Shown: piece after piece, positions 7,984-16,275 of the stretch | Layout of the letters: the number at the start of each line of letters is the position of its first letter | Numbering within the stretch: position 1 is the stretch's first letter | Assembly (NCBI RefSeq): GCF_001071995.1 | Contig: NZ_JVNU01000029.1 | Location: 1 to 64,000, forward strand | Length of the DNA: 64,000 bases | Direction: 5' to 3' | Source: Streptococcus sp. 263_SSPC | Lineage (GTDB): Bacteria; Bacillota; Bacilli; Lactobacillales; Aerococcaceae | Notes under the pieces: generated by a model | What the model saw: the letters and a program-made list of their open reading frames with translations, nothing else | Told to the model about the DNA's origin: nothing | Databases searched by the model: none | Made by a program: the position numbers and the translations under genes

Positions 7984-8032
7984 CGTAAACAATTCACTAA
8001 CAATTTGTAATAATGTTAGCATTTTGTTTACG
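7984..8032 (-). promoter_or_regulatory. Nested inverted-repeat operator of the AbiEi-like gene
   Basis: Outer arms CGTAAACAA (7984-7992) and TTGTTTACG (8024-8032) enclose inner arms TAACA (7998-8002) and TGTTA (8014-8018), with 5-base gaps on both sides, so the whole 49-bp site is symmetrical. It sits between the glnQ-type terminator and the ribosome site of the AbiEi-like gene, where its promoter must lie. It looks like a two-dimer autorepression site. Confidence 0.75.
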
Positions 8033-8045
8033 TTTTTTCAACCCA

Positions 8046-8083
8046 CAAAAAAGCCTTATTCGCATCATCGCAAATAAGACTTT
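8046..8083 (-). terminator. Terminator of the amino-acid ABC operon
   Basis: Minus strand: GTCTTATTTGCG and CGCGAATAAGGC-type arms separated by a short loop, then a T-run, directly after the ATPase gene at 8091. Confidence 0.85.
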
Positions 8084-8090
8084 TCTTCTA

Positions 8091-8816
8091 TTAGATTAAT
8101 ACTTTTGATAAGAACGATTGTGTCCGCTCCATTTGTGGATTCTCGAGGACTTCTTTTGGATAGCCTTCTTCCACAATCACGCCACCGTCCATGAAGATTA
8201 AACGCGTTCCCACTTCACGGGCAAATCCCATTTCATGCGTTACGACAACCATGGTCATGCCACCTGCTGCGAGTTCTTTCATCACGCCTAGCACTTCGCC
8301 GACCATTTCTGGGTCTAGCGCTGACGTTGGCTCATCGAATAAGAGCACATCGGGTTCCATCGCAAGGGAGCGCGCAATCGCGATTCTTTGTTTTTGTCCC
8401 CCAGATAAGGAGTTTGGATAAACATCCGCTTTATCGGCTAAACCCATTTTCTCCAGAAGCTCGTGTGCTTTTTGTTCTGCGACCGCCTTGTCGATTTTCT
8501 TCAATTGGATTGGTCCAATGGTGATATTTTCTAATACGGTTAAATGCGGGAATAAATTGAAGTGTTGGAATACCATGCCTAAGTGTTGACGCACGCTATC
8601 GAGGTCCACTCCTTTTTCATTGATGCATTGGTCTTTGAAGAACACCTTCCCGCTAGTGGGTTCTTCTAATAAGTTTAAGCAACGTAAGAAAGTCGATTTT
8701 CCTGATCCAGAAGGACCGATAATCACGAGCACTTCCCCTTGTTCAATATGAGTGGAAATTCCGTTTAAGACTTGCTTGTCGCCGTATTGTTTTTTAATCT
8801 CTTCTGTTCTAATCAC
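8091..8816 (-). CDS. Polar amino-acid ABC ATPase (GlnQ/ArtP type)
   Basis: 241 residues, the standard length. Walker A is GPSGSGKST, the signature is LSGGQKQR, Walker B is [13 protein letters not shown], and the switch is [11 protein letters not shown]. It energises the importer formed with the permease (8809-9450) and binding protein (9466-10272). Translation begins at a GTG overlapping the permease stop. An arginine substrate is suggested only by the T-box upstream of the operon. Confidence 0.9.
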   Translation of the reverse strand: MIRTEEIKKQYGDKQVLNGISTHIEQGEVLVIIGPSGSGKSTFLRCLNLLEEPTSGKVFFKDQCINEKGVDLDSVRQHLGMVFQHFNLFPHLTVLENITIGPIQLKKIDKAVAEQKAHELLEKMGLADKADVYPNSLSGGQKQRIAIARSLAMEPDVLLFDEPTSALDPEMVGEVLGVMKELAAGGMTMVVVTHEMGFAREVGTRLIFMDGGVIVEEGYPKEVLENPQMERTQSFLSKVLI

Positions 8817-9450
8817 TGGCTTGTAACTTCCTTTCTAGTTTGTCCATAAAGAATGCAATCGTCGTAGTCATGACGAAGTATAAGAACGCCGTCATTAACA
8901 GTGGTATAAATACGGTAAAGGTTGCTCCACGAACCGTATCCGAACTGTACATTAAATCGTGAATACCAATTAAAGAGACGATCGATGTTTCTTTAATTAA
9001 GGTCGCAAATTCATTCCCGATGGCCGGTAAAATATTTTTCATCGCTTGTGGCAAGATAATTTGACGCATCGCCATTCTTTTTGGCATCCCCATTGAACGA
9101 GCGGCTTCCATTTGCCCTTTATCCACCGATTGAATCCCACTACGGATGATTTCAGCGATATAGGCTGTCGTATTAACGGACACGGCAATGATTCCTGAAA
9201 CGAAGTCGTTTAAATCAAGGACGGTCGCGAGTCCAAAATACACTAAGTACAATTGCACAAGAAGTGGCGTTCCACGAATAATGTCGATATAGACCTTCGC
9301 TGCTTTTGACAAGAATTTGTTCGAGCTGAGTCTTGCGAGTGCCATTAACGTTCCACATCCAACCCCGACAATTACAGAGAAGAATGACAGTAACACGGTT
9401 GTCGTTGCCCCTTCGAGAAACAGAGGCCAATATTTAATGATTAATTCCAT
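8809..9450 (-). CDS. Polar amino-acid ABC permease (ArtQ/GlnP type)
   Basis: 213 residues with about five transmembrane segments and the HisM/GlnP family EAA region ([22 protein letters not shown], about residues 130-152). [17 protein letters not shown] near residue 58 is the family signature. It probably acts as a homodimer, because no second permease is present. It overlaps the ATPase gene by 8 bases and follows the binding-protein gene by 15. Confidence 0.9.
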   Translation of the reverse strand: MELIIKYWPLFLEGATTTVLLSFFSVIVGVGCGTLMALARLSSNKFLSKAAKVYIDIIRGTPLLVQLYLVYFGLATVLDLNDFVSGIIAVSVNTTAYIAEIIRSGIQSVDKGQMEAARSMGMPKRMAMRQIILPQAMKNILPAIGNEFATLIKETSIVSLIGIHDLMYSSDTVRGATFTVFIPLLMTAFLYFVMTTTIAFFMDKLERKLQASD

Positions 9451-9465
9451 TCTTTTTCCTTCTTT

Positions 9466-10272
9466 CTATTCTGACATTAAATTCGTATTGCGAATAATCG
9501 ATTCTTTCAGTTTTCCTGAAGACTCTAACTGGTCGAGCACTTCTTGTACTTTTTGTACAAACACTTCATTGCCTTTTTGTGCCACTGCTGCAGTCCCAGC
9601 ATCTTCACTTGGAATTTCTACCGAAGCAACCGTTAAATCCGAATTTGCCTTTACAAACTCATCCGCTGCAATATTATCCATAATCACCGCATCGAGTTTC
9701 CCTTGTTGCAACGCTAAAATCAAGGTTGGATTTTTCGGTTGTGACGTGAGTGTTGCTCCTGTCAATGTGTCTTTTACAATTCCTTCTTGAGAGGTTCCTT
9801 TTTGCGCTCCGACATTTGCCCCATTGAAGCTATCTAGCGACGTGAACTTACCGGCATCCGTTTTCTTCACGACCGCTACCATATGTGAATCGTAGTAAAT
9901 ATTCGTGAACGCCACTTCCTTACTCCGCTCTTCCGTTGGCGTAATCCCTGCAAGAACGAGGTCAACTTTCCCAGACTTCATCGCAGCAATCAAGAAGTTA
10001 AATTCCATCTCTCGAATCTCAACTTCTACCCCAAGCGCTTCCCCAATGGCATTGGCGATATCAATATCAATTCCGACGACTGAGTCTTTACCGTCGTTAA
10101 TATAATGCCATTCAAACGGCGGGTAGTCCGCTGTTGTTCCGATGACGATTTTTTGCTTTTTGTAAATACGGTCTAATACCGCTGACCCTGTACTATTTTC
10201 TGTTGTTACTTGATTCGTGCACGAAGCTAAAAAGCCGACAAGCACGATGAGCATCGCTATAATTTTCTTCAT
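9466..10272 (-). CDS. Amino-acid-binding lipoprotein of the T-box ABC importer
   Basis: 268 residues. Signal peptide with lipobox LASC, then a family 3 solute-binding domain with KIVIGTTADYPPFEWHY and GIDIDIANAIGEALGVEVEI, and VDLVLAGITPTEERSKEVAFT. The start at 10270-10272 has AAGGAGG seven bases upstream; an in-frame ATG farther up falls inside the T-box terminator and is rejected. As the first gene of the operon it is expressed when the leader antiterminates. The family covers arginine, glutamine, histidine and cystine binders; arginine is favoured here by the leader specifier. Confidence 0.9.
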   Translation of the reverse strand: MKKIIAMLIVLVGFLASCTNQVTTENSTGSAVLDRIYKKQKIVIGTTADYPPFEWHYINDGKDSVVGIDIDIANAIGEALGVEVEIREMEFNFLIAAMKSGKVDLVLAGITPTEERSKEVAFTNIYYDSHMVAVVKKTDAGKFTSLDSFNGANVGAQKGTSQEGIVKDTLTGATLTSQPKNPTLILALQQGKLDAVIMDNIAADEFVKANSDLTVASVEIPSEDAGTAAVAQKGNEVFVQKVQEVLDQLESSGKLKESIIRNTNLMSE

Positions 10273-10546
10273 TTGAAACCTCCTTATAAAATAAAAACGC
10301 CTCTTATGCAAATAGCATAAGAGACGATGTCTGTCGTGGTACCACTCTATTTTGACGGGGAATTGCTTCCCGATCCTTTTCCTTGTTAACGCAGATTTCT
10401 GCGAAGATGGCTACTCGATTTCCCCATCTTTTCTACAAAGTGCGCTTCCAGAATTTCTTATCCAATGAGCTTCCACTCTACCTCATCTCGCTTGCGACTC
10501 CAAAATTCTGTACTCTCTTTGTCAATGAATTTATGTTCTTAAGTTG
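10273..10546 (-). promoter_or_regulatory. T-box leader, specifier probably CGC (arginine)
   Basis: The leader has the T-box core AGAGTGGTACCACG (10336-10349 on the minus strand) and a terminator with arms CTCTTATGC and GCATAAGAG, followed by GTTTTTATTTT. In Stem I the basal helix ACAAAG/CTTTGT and the upper helix CAGAATTT/AAATTCTG enclose a loop with AGAGTA on one side and GAAGCGCA on the other. By analogy with glycine T-boxes, where the specifier precedes a single A before the helix, the triplet is CGC, arginine. A one-base register change would give GCG (alanine). Uncharged tRNA would promote readthrough into the importer genes. Confidence 0.88.
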
Positions 10547-10552
10547 TTTTGT

Positions 10553-10581
10553 ATTTTAGACCCATTCTTTTCGCTTGTCAA
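10553..10581 (-). promoter_or_regulatory. Sigma-A promoter of the T-box operon
   Basis: Minus strand: TTGACA (10576-10581), 17-bp spacer, TAAAAT (10553-10558), just before Stem I of the T-box leader. Confidence 0.85.
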
Positions 10582-10602
10582 CTAGTGAGTGTAAATTTGC
10601 AT

Positions 10603-10630
10603 AAAAAAAGATAAACCCTACGGATTCATC
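10603..10630 (-). terminator. Terminator overlapping the end of the gene at 10618
   Basis: GATGAATCC and GGGTTTATC pair (two G-U pairs) around a GTA loop, followed by seven T residues on the minus strand. The 5' arm is inside the last codons of the membrane-protein gene. Confidence 0.75.
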
Positions 10631-11004
10631 TTTTCCATTTTGTCTTGAAGATACCAACCAACTGCCCATCCTACAACAAGAAGGTAGTTTTCAATGGCTC
10701 CAACGAGATTTACTGAAGAAGCCTGAGCTAAATACGTTAACAAATGATTGGTTCCAATGCCAATTCCTCCAACCATCAGTGCTGCCAATACCACTCGCAA
10801 ATAAAACCAATCATACTTCACATTTACAGCAATCAAAATCATAAGGACGGCTAGATTCCAAAATCCGATTTCCCTTTGCCAACCGACTGCAACTCCGTAT
10901 CCCGAGTGTGAACCCATCACCTCTGGAAAGAAAATTTGGAAAATCATTGCTCCTGTCATCGCAATGATTAATACGATAAACATCCCTTTTAAAAATTTAT
11001 TCAT
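10618..11004 (-). CDS. Small integral membrane protein, unknown function
   Basis: 128 residues with four predicted membrane segments (about residues 5-27, 46-62, 68-90 and 98-118). The stretch GVAVGWQREIGFWNLAVL recalls the DUF6790-type family of uncharacterised bacterial membrane proteins, but this match is from memory. It has a GAGGTG ribosome site and its own terminator, so it is probably monocistronic. No catalytic motif is visible. Confidence 0.75.
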   Translation of the reverse strand: MNKFLKGMFIVLIIAMTGAMIFQIFFPEVMGSHSGYGVAVGWQREIGFWNLAVLMILIAVNVKYDWFYLRVVLAALMVGGIGIGTNHLLTYLAQASSVNLVGAIENYLLVVGWAVGWYLQDKMEKMNP

Positions 11005-11044
11005 TCTTCTTCACCTCGCTGTTTGTTATTCTCATTCAAAACTC

Positions 11045-11077
11045 AAAACAAAAGAGCTCCCGGTTTCCCAGGAGCCC
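11045..11077 (-). terminator. Terminator of the metal ABC operon
   Basis: Minus strand: GCTCCTGG, GAAA tetraloop, CCGGGAGC, then CTTTTGTTTT, just after the stop of the binding-protein gene. Confidence 0.85.
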
Positions 11078-11084
11078 CGATTCA

Positions 11085-12032
11085 CTATTTGCTTAAACCT
11101 TCGATAATTTTATCTAGGTTCCATTTCATCATGCTGTAGTAGCTGTCTCCATCTTTTCCTGCTTCTGCAATAGAGTCAGTGAAGATTGTTGAGAAGATTG
11201 GTAGACCAGTTTCTTGAGAAACAGTCTTCATTGGACGGTCATCCACACTACTTTCTACGAATAATGATGGAACTTTTGATGCACGTAATTGACGAACTAA
11301 TTTCGTGATTTGTTCTGGAGTTCCTTCTTCTTCTGTGTTGATTTCCCAGATGTACGCTGATGGAATATCGTATGCTTTAGAGAAGTACTTGAAGCAACCT
11401 TCACTTGTTACGATTAAACGTTTTTCTTCAGGGATTTTCGCGATACGTTGTTTAGCATCTTTATCTAATGCTTCTAGTTTTTCAACATATGCTGCTAAAT
11501 TCTTTTCGTATGTTTCTTTGTTCTTTGGATCTTTTGCGATTAATTGTTTTGCAATGTTCTTCGCATAAATAACCCCGTTTTCGATGTTTAACCATGCGTG
11601 AGGGTCTTCTTTTCCAGCTTCACTTTGGCCTTCTAAGTAAATCACTTCTACGCCATCACTCACTGCAAAGTAATCTTTATTCGCTTCTTTCTTCGCATTA
11701 TTCACCATCTTTGTGAACCAAGCGTCCCCACCGTTTTCTAAGTTGATTCCATTATAGAAAATCAAGTCTGCTTTTTGTACCTTTTGAACATCTTCTGGTA
11801 ATGGTTCATACTCGTGTGGGTCTTGTCCTACTGGAACAATACTATGTAAGTTCACTAAATCACCGGCGATATTTTTTGTCATATCATAAATAATAGAGTT
11901 GGTTGTCACCACATTGATTTTTTCAGTATTTGCCTTTGAACTATTATCTTTACTTGTATCTTTACTTGTAGCGCATCCTGCAATTCCTAATACAACAAGT
12001 GCTGCTACAAAGAGTTTCTTCATTCTATTCAT
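11085..12032 (-). CDS. Metal-binding lipoprotein (PsaA/MtsA-like cluster A-I)
   Basis: 315 residues. Lipobox IAGC, then a TroA-type domain with metal-ligand regions [16 protein letters not shown] and a C-terminal FTDSIAE. The His-His-Glu-Asp pattern is that of Mn2+/Fe2+ binders such as PsaA and MtsA, with no His-rich zinc loop. It is the last gene of an ATPase-permease-binding protein operon and overlaps the permease stop by 8 bases. Manganese is the best guess, supported by the MntR/ScaR-like operator upstream. Iron or zinc remain possible. Confidence 0.88.
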   Translation of the reverse strand: MNRMKKLFVAALVVLGIAGCATSKDTSKDNSSKANTEKINVVTTNSIIYDMTKNIAGDLVNLHSIVPVGQDPHEYEPLPEDVQKVQKADLIFYNGINLENGGDAWFTKMVNNAKKEANKDYFAVSDGVEVIYLEGQSEAGKEDPHAWLNIENGVIYAKNIAKQLIAKDPKNKETYEKNLAAYVEKLEALDKDAKQRIAKIPEEKRLIVTSEGCFKYFSKAYDIPSAYIWEINTEEEGTPEQITKLVRQLRASKVPSLFVESSVDDRPMKTVSQETGLPIFSTIFTDSIAEAGKDGDSYYSMMKWNLDKIIEGLSK

Positions 12033-12858
12033 GAGATTTCCTTCTTTCTCTTTGTTTTGGTGAAACGATAAAACTTACGACAAAAAGTGCTGCTGCTGTT
12101 AATACGATGGTTGATCCAATAGCGATGTTAAACGTATATCCAATAACCAATCCTAATACGGATGACAGTGAGCCAAATGTTGCGGCTAAAATGAGCATTG
12201 TTTTCAGACGATTTGAATATAAATACGCTGTTGCTGCAGGGGTGATTAATAGTGCCACAATCATAACTGTCCCGACACTTTGCATCGCGGTAATTGATAC
12301 AAGCGCCAAGAGGAACATCAATAAGTAGTGGTAAAATTGTACGTTCATCCCTGTAGATTGAGCAAAGACTGGATCAAAGCTCGTTACTTGTAATTCTTTA
12401 AAATACGCTAAAATAACGACGACTACAATCACGCTCACCACCAATGTAATGAGTAAATCAATATCTTGTACGGCTAAAATATTCCCGAATAAAATATGGA
12501 ATAAGTCTGTTGAACTCTTCGCCACACTAATCAAAATAATTCCCAATGCCAAAAACGAACTAAAGGTAATCCCGATAGCAGTATCGCCTTTGATAGTACT
12601 ATTTTGATTCACAAATGCAATAAGGAACGATGCTAATAACCCGAACACCAGGGCTCCAATAAAGAAGTTAATGCCTAAAATAAACGACAACGCTACACCC
12701 GGTAATACCGCGTGAGAGATAGCGTCCCCCATTAATGACATCCCTCTTAGAATGATGAAGCATCCTAAAATTCCGGCAACCGCACCAATCACGACTGCTG
12801 AAACAAGCGCATTTTGTAGGAAATGGAATTCCATTAACCCTTCAATGAAATTATGCAT
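12025..12858 (-). CDS. Metal ABC permease (MntB/PsaC/ZnuB type)
   Basis: 277 residues with eight or nine hydrophobic segments, ABC-3 family. [21 protein letters not shown] near the N-terminus (here [17 protein letters not shown]) is the diagnostic stretch. The start at 12858 is set by AAGGAGGTGAGCAAC before ATG. It overlaps the ATPase gene by 8 bases. With the ATPase it moves the cation delivered by the lipoprotein at 11085-12032. Confidence 0.9.
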   Translation of the reverse strand: MHNFIEGLMEFHFLQNALVSAVVIGAVAGILGCFIILRGMSLMGDAISHAVLPGVALSFILGINFFIGALVFGLLASFLIAFVNQNSTIKGDTAIGITFSSFLALGIILISVAKSSTDLFHILFGNILAVQDIDLLITLVVSVIVVVVILAYFKELQVTSFDPVFAQSTGMNVQFYHYLLMFLLALVSITAMQSVGTVMIVALLITPAATAYLYSNRLKTMLILAATFGSLSSVLGLVIGYTFNIAIGSTIVLTAAALFVVSFIVSPKQRERRKSHE

Positions 12859-13594
12859 GTTGCTCACCTCCTTGTGGAATATAGACACTTCCGCCGTATA
12901 CATCATCTAAGTATTTCTTAATGAATACGTCTTCTGTTTTTCCAGAGGCTACAATCGCGTGTTTAACAAGAATCACCTGGTCAAAGTATTCTTTCACCTT
13001 CGATAAGTCATGGTTGACCATTAAAATAGTCTTCCCTTCCTCTTTCCATTTACGGAGAATTGTCATAATGACTTTCTCACTAAGCATATCAATCCCTACA
13101 AATGGTTCATCAAGGAAAATATATTGTGCTTCTTGAACCATGCAACGCGCTAATAGTACACGTTGGAATTGACCGCCAGAAAGAGCCCCGATTTGGCGAG
13201 ATGCTAAATCCGTTAATCCAACTTCTTCAATGGCTGTATCAACTTTTTCCCAATCTTCTTTCGTCAATCGTTGCAATGGTTTCTTTTTAACGGTTCTTCC
13301 TAAAGCAACGCACTCACGAATGGTGATTGGAAATGTAAAGTCAATCTGGCTTTTTTGTTCGACATAGGCGATTTTCTGTAATACTTTTTTTGCGGGTTCT
13401 CCATCAATCAGAATTTCTCCTGACGATTGAATAAGTCCTAATATTGCTTTTAATAATGTTGATTTACCTGCACCATTGGGCCCAATAATCCCAGTAATGG
13501 TTGGTCCTTCAATGGTTGCATTACAATCTTTTAAAACATGTGGTTGCATCGCATACGATACCCCAACATTTTTAATCGTAATCAATGAATTCAT
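12851..13594 (-). CDS. Metal ABC ATPase (MntA/PsaB/ZnuC type)
   Basis: 247 residues. Walker A is GPNGAGKST, the signature is LSGGQFQRV, Walker B is YIFLDEPFVGID, and the switch His is in MVNHDLSKV. First gene of the operon, with GAGGGG before ATG. Two palindromes and a promoter lie within 60 bases upstream. Confidence 0.9.
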   Translation of the reverse strand: MNSLITIKNVGVSYAMQPHVLKDCNATIEGPTITGIIGPNGAGKSTLLKAILGLIQSSGEILIDGEPAKKVLQKIAYVEQKSQIDFTFPITIRECVALGRTVKKKPLQRLTKEDWEKVDTAIEEVGLTDLASRQIGALSGGQFQRVLLARCMVQEAQYIFLDEPFVGIDMLSEKVIMTILRKWKEEGKTILMVNHDLSKVKEYFDQVILVKHAIVASGKTEDVFIKKYLDDVYGGSVYIPQGGEQHA

Positions 13595-13605
13595 CCCCTC
13601 AATTT

Positions 13606-13654
13606 ATGTAGATTCTACATTTATTAGGTTACCCTAAAAAAATAATTTCGTCAA
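13606..13654 (-). promoter_or_regulatory. Promoter and metalloregulator operators of the metal ABC operon
   Basis: Minus strand: TTGACG (13649-13654), 17-bp spacer, TAACCT (13626-13631). The -10 lies inside TTAGGTTACCCTAA (13624-13637), which matches the TTAGG-N4-CCTAA shape of DtxR-family boxes (MntR, ScaR, SloR). A second palindrome, ATGTAGATTCTACAT (13606-13620), lies between it and the ribosome site. A related half-site, TTTAGGTTTAC, occurs at about 13662-13672. Repression by a metal-bound DtxR-type protein is the natural reading. Confidence 0.75.
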
Positions 13655-13749
13655 GTGTTTTTTTAGGTTTACAAAAAATTTTTCAGAAAATTTTTGAAAA
13701 CAAGCCTTTACACGCTTAAATCAGCTGATTATCTCTCTTTTAAAAGCGC

Positions 13750-13784
13750 AAAAAGGCGCCTTCCGTTGCCCGGAAGACGCCCTT
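13750..13784 (-). terminator. Terminator of nagB
   Basis: Minus strand: GGGCGTCTTCCG and CGGAAGGCGCC form a GC-rich stem around GGCAA, then TTTTT. It lies ten bases after the nagB stop. Confidence 0.88.
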
Positions 13785-13793
13785 TCAAACTCT

Positions 13794-14501
13794 TTATTTT
13801 GTTAATAATGCTGCAGCTGCTTCATCACAAATGACGGTCACTTTCGGATGGTTTTGCAAGATACTTGCAGGAACTTCCTCTGTGATAGGACCTTCCACTA
13901 ATCCTTTAATCGCATGGATTTTCTTAGGTCCGAATGCAATTAACACGATTTCTTTAGCATCCATAATCGATTGTAATCCCATTGAATAAGCGTAGCGTGG
14001 CACATCTTCTTCTTTTTCGAAAAAGCGTTTGTTCGCTTCAATGGTTGATTCTGTTAAATGAACCTTATGTGTGCGTTGTGTGAACGGTGTACCTGGTTCG
14101 TTGAATCCGATATGCGCGTTACTTCCAATTCCTAATAATTGTAGGTCAACCGGATTTTCTTGAAGAATGCGTTCATAGCGAACAACTTCTGCATCGACAT
14201 CTTCGGCCAATCCGTCTGGTAAATAGCTATGTTTAAATGGTTTTGCATCGAATAATTGCTCTTTCATGAAATAATGATAGCTATGTTCATCCGTTGGTGC
14301 CAATCCAACATATTCGTCTAAGTTCACTGAGATACGATCTGAGAAATCTAAATCGCTATTTCTTAGTAATTCATATAACCCAATTGGACTTGAGCCTGTC
14401 GCTAGTCCAAACACTTGCGCTCCTTCGCCGTGTGCGCGTTTAAAAATCTCAAAAGCAGCTAATGCGCCTTCTTCTTGAGTTTTTACAACAATAACTTCCA
14501 T
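13794..14501 (-). CDS. nagB: Glucosamine-6-phosphate deaminase
   Basis: 235 residues, the short Gram-positive form. It converts glucosamine-6-phosphate to fructose-6-phosphate and ammonia in the cytoplasm. Motifs: [13 protein letters not shown] (phosphate loop), NLDEYVGL (catalytic Asp), and [14 protein letters not shown]. The start at 14501 has GGGAGG nine bases upstream; a longer in-frame reading runs back over the promoter and is rejected. A -10-like TACAAT (14569-14574) and a small CCCTTT/AAGGG hairpin at 14521-14537 lie upstream. nagA is not adjacent. Confidence 0.93.
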   Translation of the reverse strand: MEVIVVKTQEEGALAAFEIFKRAHGEGAQVFGLATGSSPIGLYELLRNSDLDFSDRISVNLDEYVGLAPTDEHSYHYFMKEQLFDAKPFKHSYLPDGLAEDVDAEVVRYERILQENPVDLQLLGIGSNAHIGFNEPGTPFTQRTHKVHLTESTIEANKRFFEKEEDVPRYAYSMGLQSIMDAKEIVLIAFGPKKIHAIKGLVEGPITEEVPASILQNHPKVTVICDEAAAALLTK

Positions 14502-14611
14502 TAATAGTACCTCCCTGAATCCCCTTTCAAAAAAGGGTTCTAAAAACATGAATAAATGCTCCAACTTCATTGTAACAAAAATTCAGAGTTCTTTAAATAG
14601 CTAAATTCATT

Positions 14612-15097
14612 TTAGTTCATAAAATCTTCGTCGTACATCACCCATTGTTCGTAATGCTTCGCCTCGAATGCCTCTGAAGGTCTTGCGGCTTCTATTACGA
14701 GTGGAGATGCATTGGTAAGGCTGACTTCTTCAAGTGGAACCCACTCAATCCCCTTCGAATCGTTCTTCTCTTCGCTCGTCACGAAGTCTTCTACCGTTTG
14801 AGCACCCTTTTCTTCAACATCGATGGTAAACAAAACAAACTCATGATGCACTCGCGCAATCCCTGGAACGGTCACAAACACATCACGAATCGTATTTTGA
14901 TGAATGGCAGACACTTGGAACCCAGTCTCCTCTAACATTTCTCTACGCAATGTTTCTACCAAACTCTCGCCCTCTTCTGGCGTTCCTCCTGGCAGATCAA
15001 ATCTCCCGCGGTAAGGCCCACGTGTCTTACGGATGCAAAGGATGCGTCCCTCGCGAATACAAACTCCATACACGCCAAAGTGTTTCATTTCTTTCAT
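14612..15097 (-). CDS. NUDIX hydrolase
   Basis: 161 residues. The Nudix box is complete: GGTPEEGESLVETLRREM followed by LEETGF (about residues 38-60), so a Mg2+-dependent nucleoside-diphosphate-X hydrolase fold is secure. The substrate is unknown. The start at 15095-15097 is chosen for GGAGG seven bases upstream. Its ribosome site lies directly after a strong 13-bp hairpin that separates it from the small membrane peptide gene upstream. Confidence 0.88.
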   Translation of the reverse strand: MKEMKHFGVYGVCIREGRILCIRKTRGPYRGRFDLPGGTPEEGESLVETLRREMLEETGFQVSAIHQNTIRDVFVTVPGIARVHHEFVLFTIDVEEKGAQTVEDFVTSEEKNDSKGIEWVPLEEVSLTNASPLVIEAARPSEAFEAKHYEQWVMYDEDFMN

Positions 15098-15112
15098 TGT
15101 CTTCCTCCACGA

Positions 15113-15142
15113 AAATAGAGGTGGCACGCCACCTCTATTTCT
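15113..15142. terminator. Hairpin between the 42-aa ORF and the NUDIX gene
   Basis: AAATAGAGGTGGC (15113-15125) and its exact complement (15128-15140) are separated by two bases. On the minus strand the tail is only TTTTCG and runs straight into the NUDIX ribosome site. On the plus strand a better T-rich tail follows. It may be a partial terminator or attenuator. Confidence 0.6.
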
Positions 15143-15156
15143 TTTTTCTGAAGCCG

Positions 15157-15285
15157 TTAATGTGACTTCCTTTGTTGAGATTCTACTCCATGTTTTACGG
15201 CTAATCGGATGATCCAGTAGAACAAATATAGAGCAACTCCCATCAGTGCAAACGTCCCCAGAAACAATGGTAATACTAAGTCCAT
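15157..15285 (-). CDS. 42-residue membrane peptide
   Basis: A short ORF starting with ATG at 15283-15285, nine bases after TTGGAGGTGG, an excellent ribosome site. It encodes MDLVLPLFLGTFALMGVALY and continues with a second hydrophobic half, then a basic C-terminus ending in QQRKSH. This is one long or two short membrane segments. I do not recognise a family. Its strong translation start and position in front of the NUDIX gene argue that it is real. Confidence 0.65.
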   Translation of the reverse strand: MDLVLPLFLGTFALMGVALYLFYWIIRLAVKHGVESQQRKSH

Positions 15286-15386
15286 AAAGACCACCTCCAA
15301 TGAAATTGAAAACTATTAACCGACTATTGTTATCTTCATTATAGCACTCCGCATTCGAAATTCAATAGAGCGTTTGCTTGAAAGAG

Positions 15387-15430
15387 CAAAAAAAGACTAT
15401 CCCTACCAGTTGTCTGATAGGAATAGCCTT
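15387..15430 (-). terminator. Terminator of the pncB-nadE operon
   Basis: Minus strand: GGCTATTCCTATCAG, loop ACAA, CTGGTAGGGATAGTC, then seven T residues, directly downstream of nadE. Confidence 0.9.
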
Positions 15431-15437
15431 TGAAGCT

Positions 15438-16265
15438 TTATTTCCAGAAATCATCATAGATTGTGATTGGTAAGTGACGTTTATGTTCTGTCTTTCGATA
15501 CCAATTTTCAATCGTCTCTGCAGCTTTTTCGTTGATGTCTTTTCCTTCGAGATAATCATCAATCTCTTCGTAAGTAACCCCTAGCGCTACTTCGTCTGGA
15601 AGTGATGGGCGATCTTCTTCAAGATCTGCCGTTGGAACTTTCAAGTATAAATGCTCAGGAGCACCCAGCACTTGTAACATCGCACGGCCTTGACGTTTAT
15701 TGAGACGCCATAGCGGAGTGATATCCGCAGCCCCGTCCCCAAATTTCGTATAGAAACCTGTTACCGATTCTGCCGCATGGTCTGTTCCAATAACGGCACA
15801 ACCCGTTTGGCCGGCAATCGCATATTGAGCGACCATGCGTTCACGCGCTTTGATATTTCCTTTATTGAAGTCCGAAATTTCCATTCCTAAGGCTTCAATA
15901 CTGCGTTCAGACGCATCTACTGCATCCTTCACGTTCACGCGAAGCACATCCGTTGCTTTCATAAAGTCAATTGCATCCATGGCATCTTGTTCATCTGCTT
16001 GCACCCCATAAGGAAGGCGCACGGCATAAAAACGATACACTTTTTGGTCTTGTTCTTCGTTCAATTCATCAATCGCCATTTGTGCAAGTTTCCCAGCAAG
16101 CGTTGAATCTTGTCCGCCGCTAATCCCAAGGACATACCCATTCAAGAAGGGATGCTTTGCAAGATACGCCTTTAAGAAATCGACGGTTTTACGAATTTCT
16201 TCTTCAGGATTAATCACTGGTTTCACACGAAGCGTTTCGATAATTTTTTGTTGTAATGGTCTCAT
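15438..16265 (-). CDS. nadE: Ammonia-dependent NAD+ synthetase
   Basis: 275 residues. It adenylates nicotinate adenine dinucleotide and amidates it to NAD+. The PP-loop is [12 protein letters not shown], and [20 protein letters not shown] is the conserved nucleotide-binding region. There is no glutaminase domain, so it uses free ammonia. The start is fixed by AAGGGGAACGTT before ATG at 16263-16265. It follows pncB by ten bases, giving a two-gene salvage route from nicotinate to NAD. Confidence 0.94.
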   Translation of the reverse strand: MRPLQQKIIETLRVKPVINPEEEIRKTVDFLKAYLAKHPFLNGYVLGISGGQDSTLAGKLAQMAIDELNEEQDQKVYRFYAVRLPYGVQADEQDAMDAIDFMKATDVLRVNVKDAVDASERSIEALGMEISDFNKGNIKARERMVAQYAIAGQTGCAVIGTDHAAESVTGFYTKFGDGAADITPLWRLNKRQGRAMLQVLGAPEHLYLKVPTADLEEDRPSLPDEVALGVTYEEIDDYLEGKDINEKAAETIENWYRKTEHKRHLPITIYDDFWK

Positions 16266-16275
16266 AACGTTCCCC

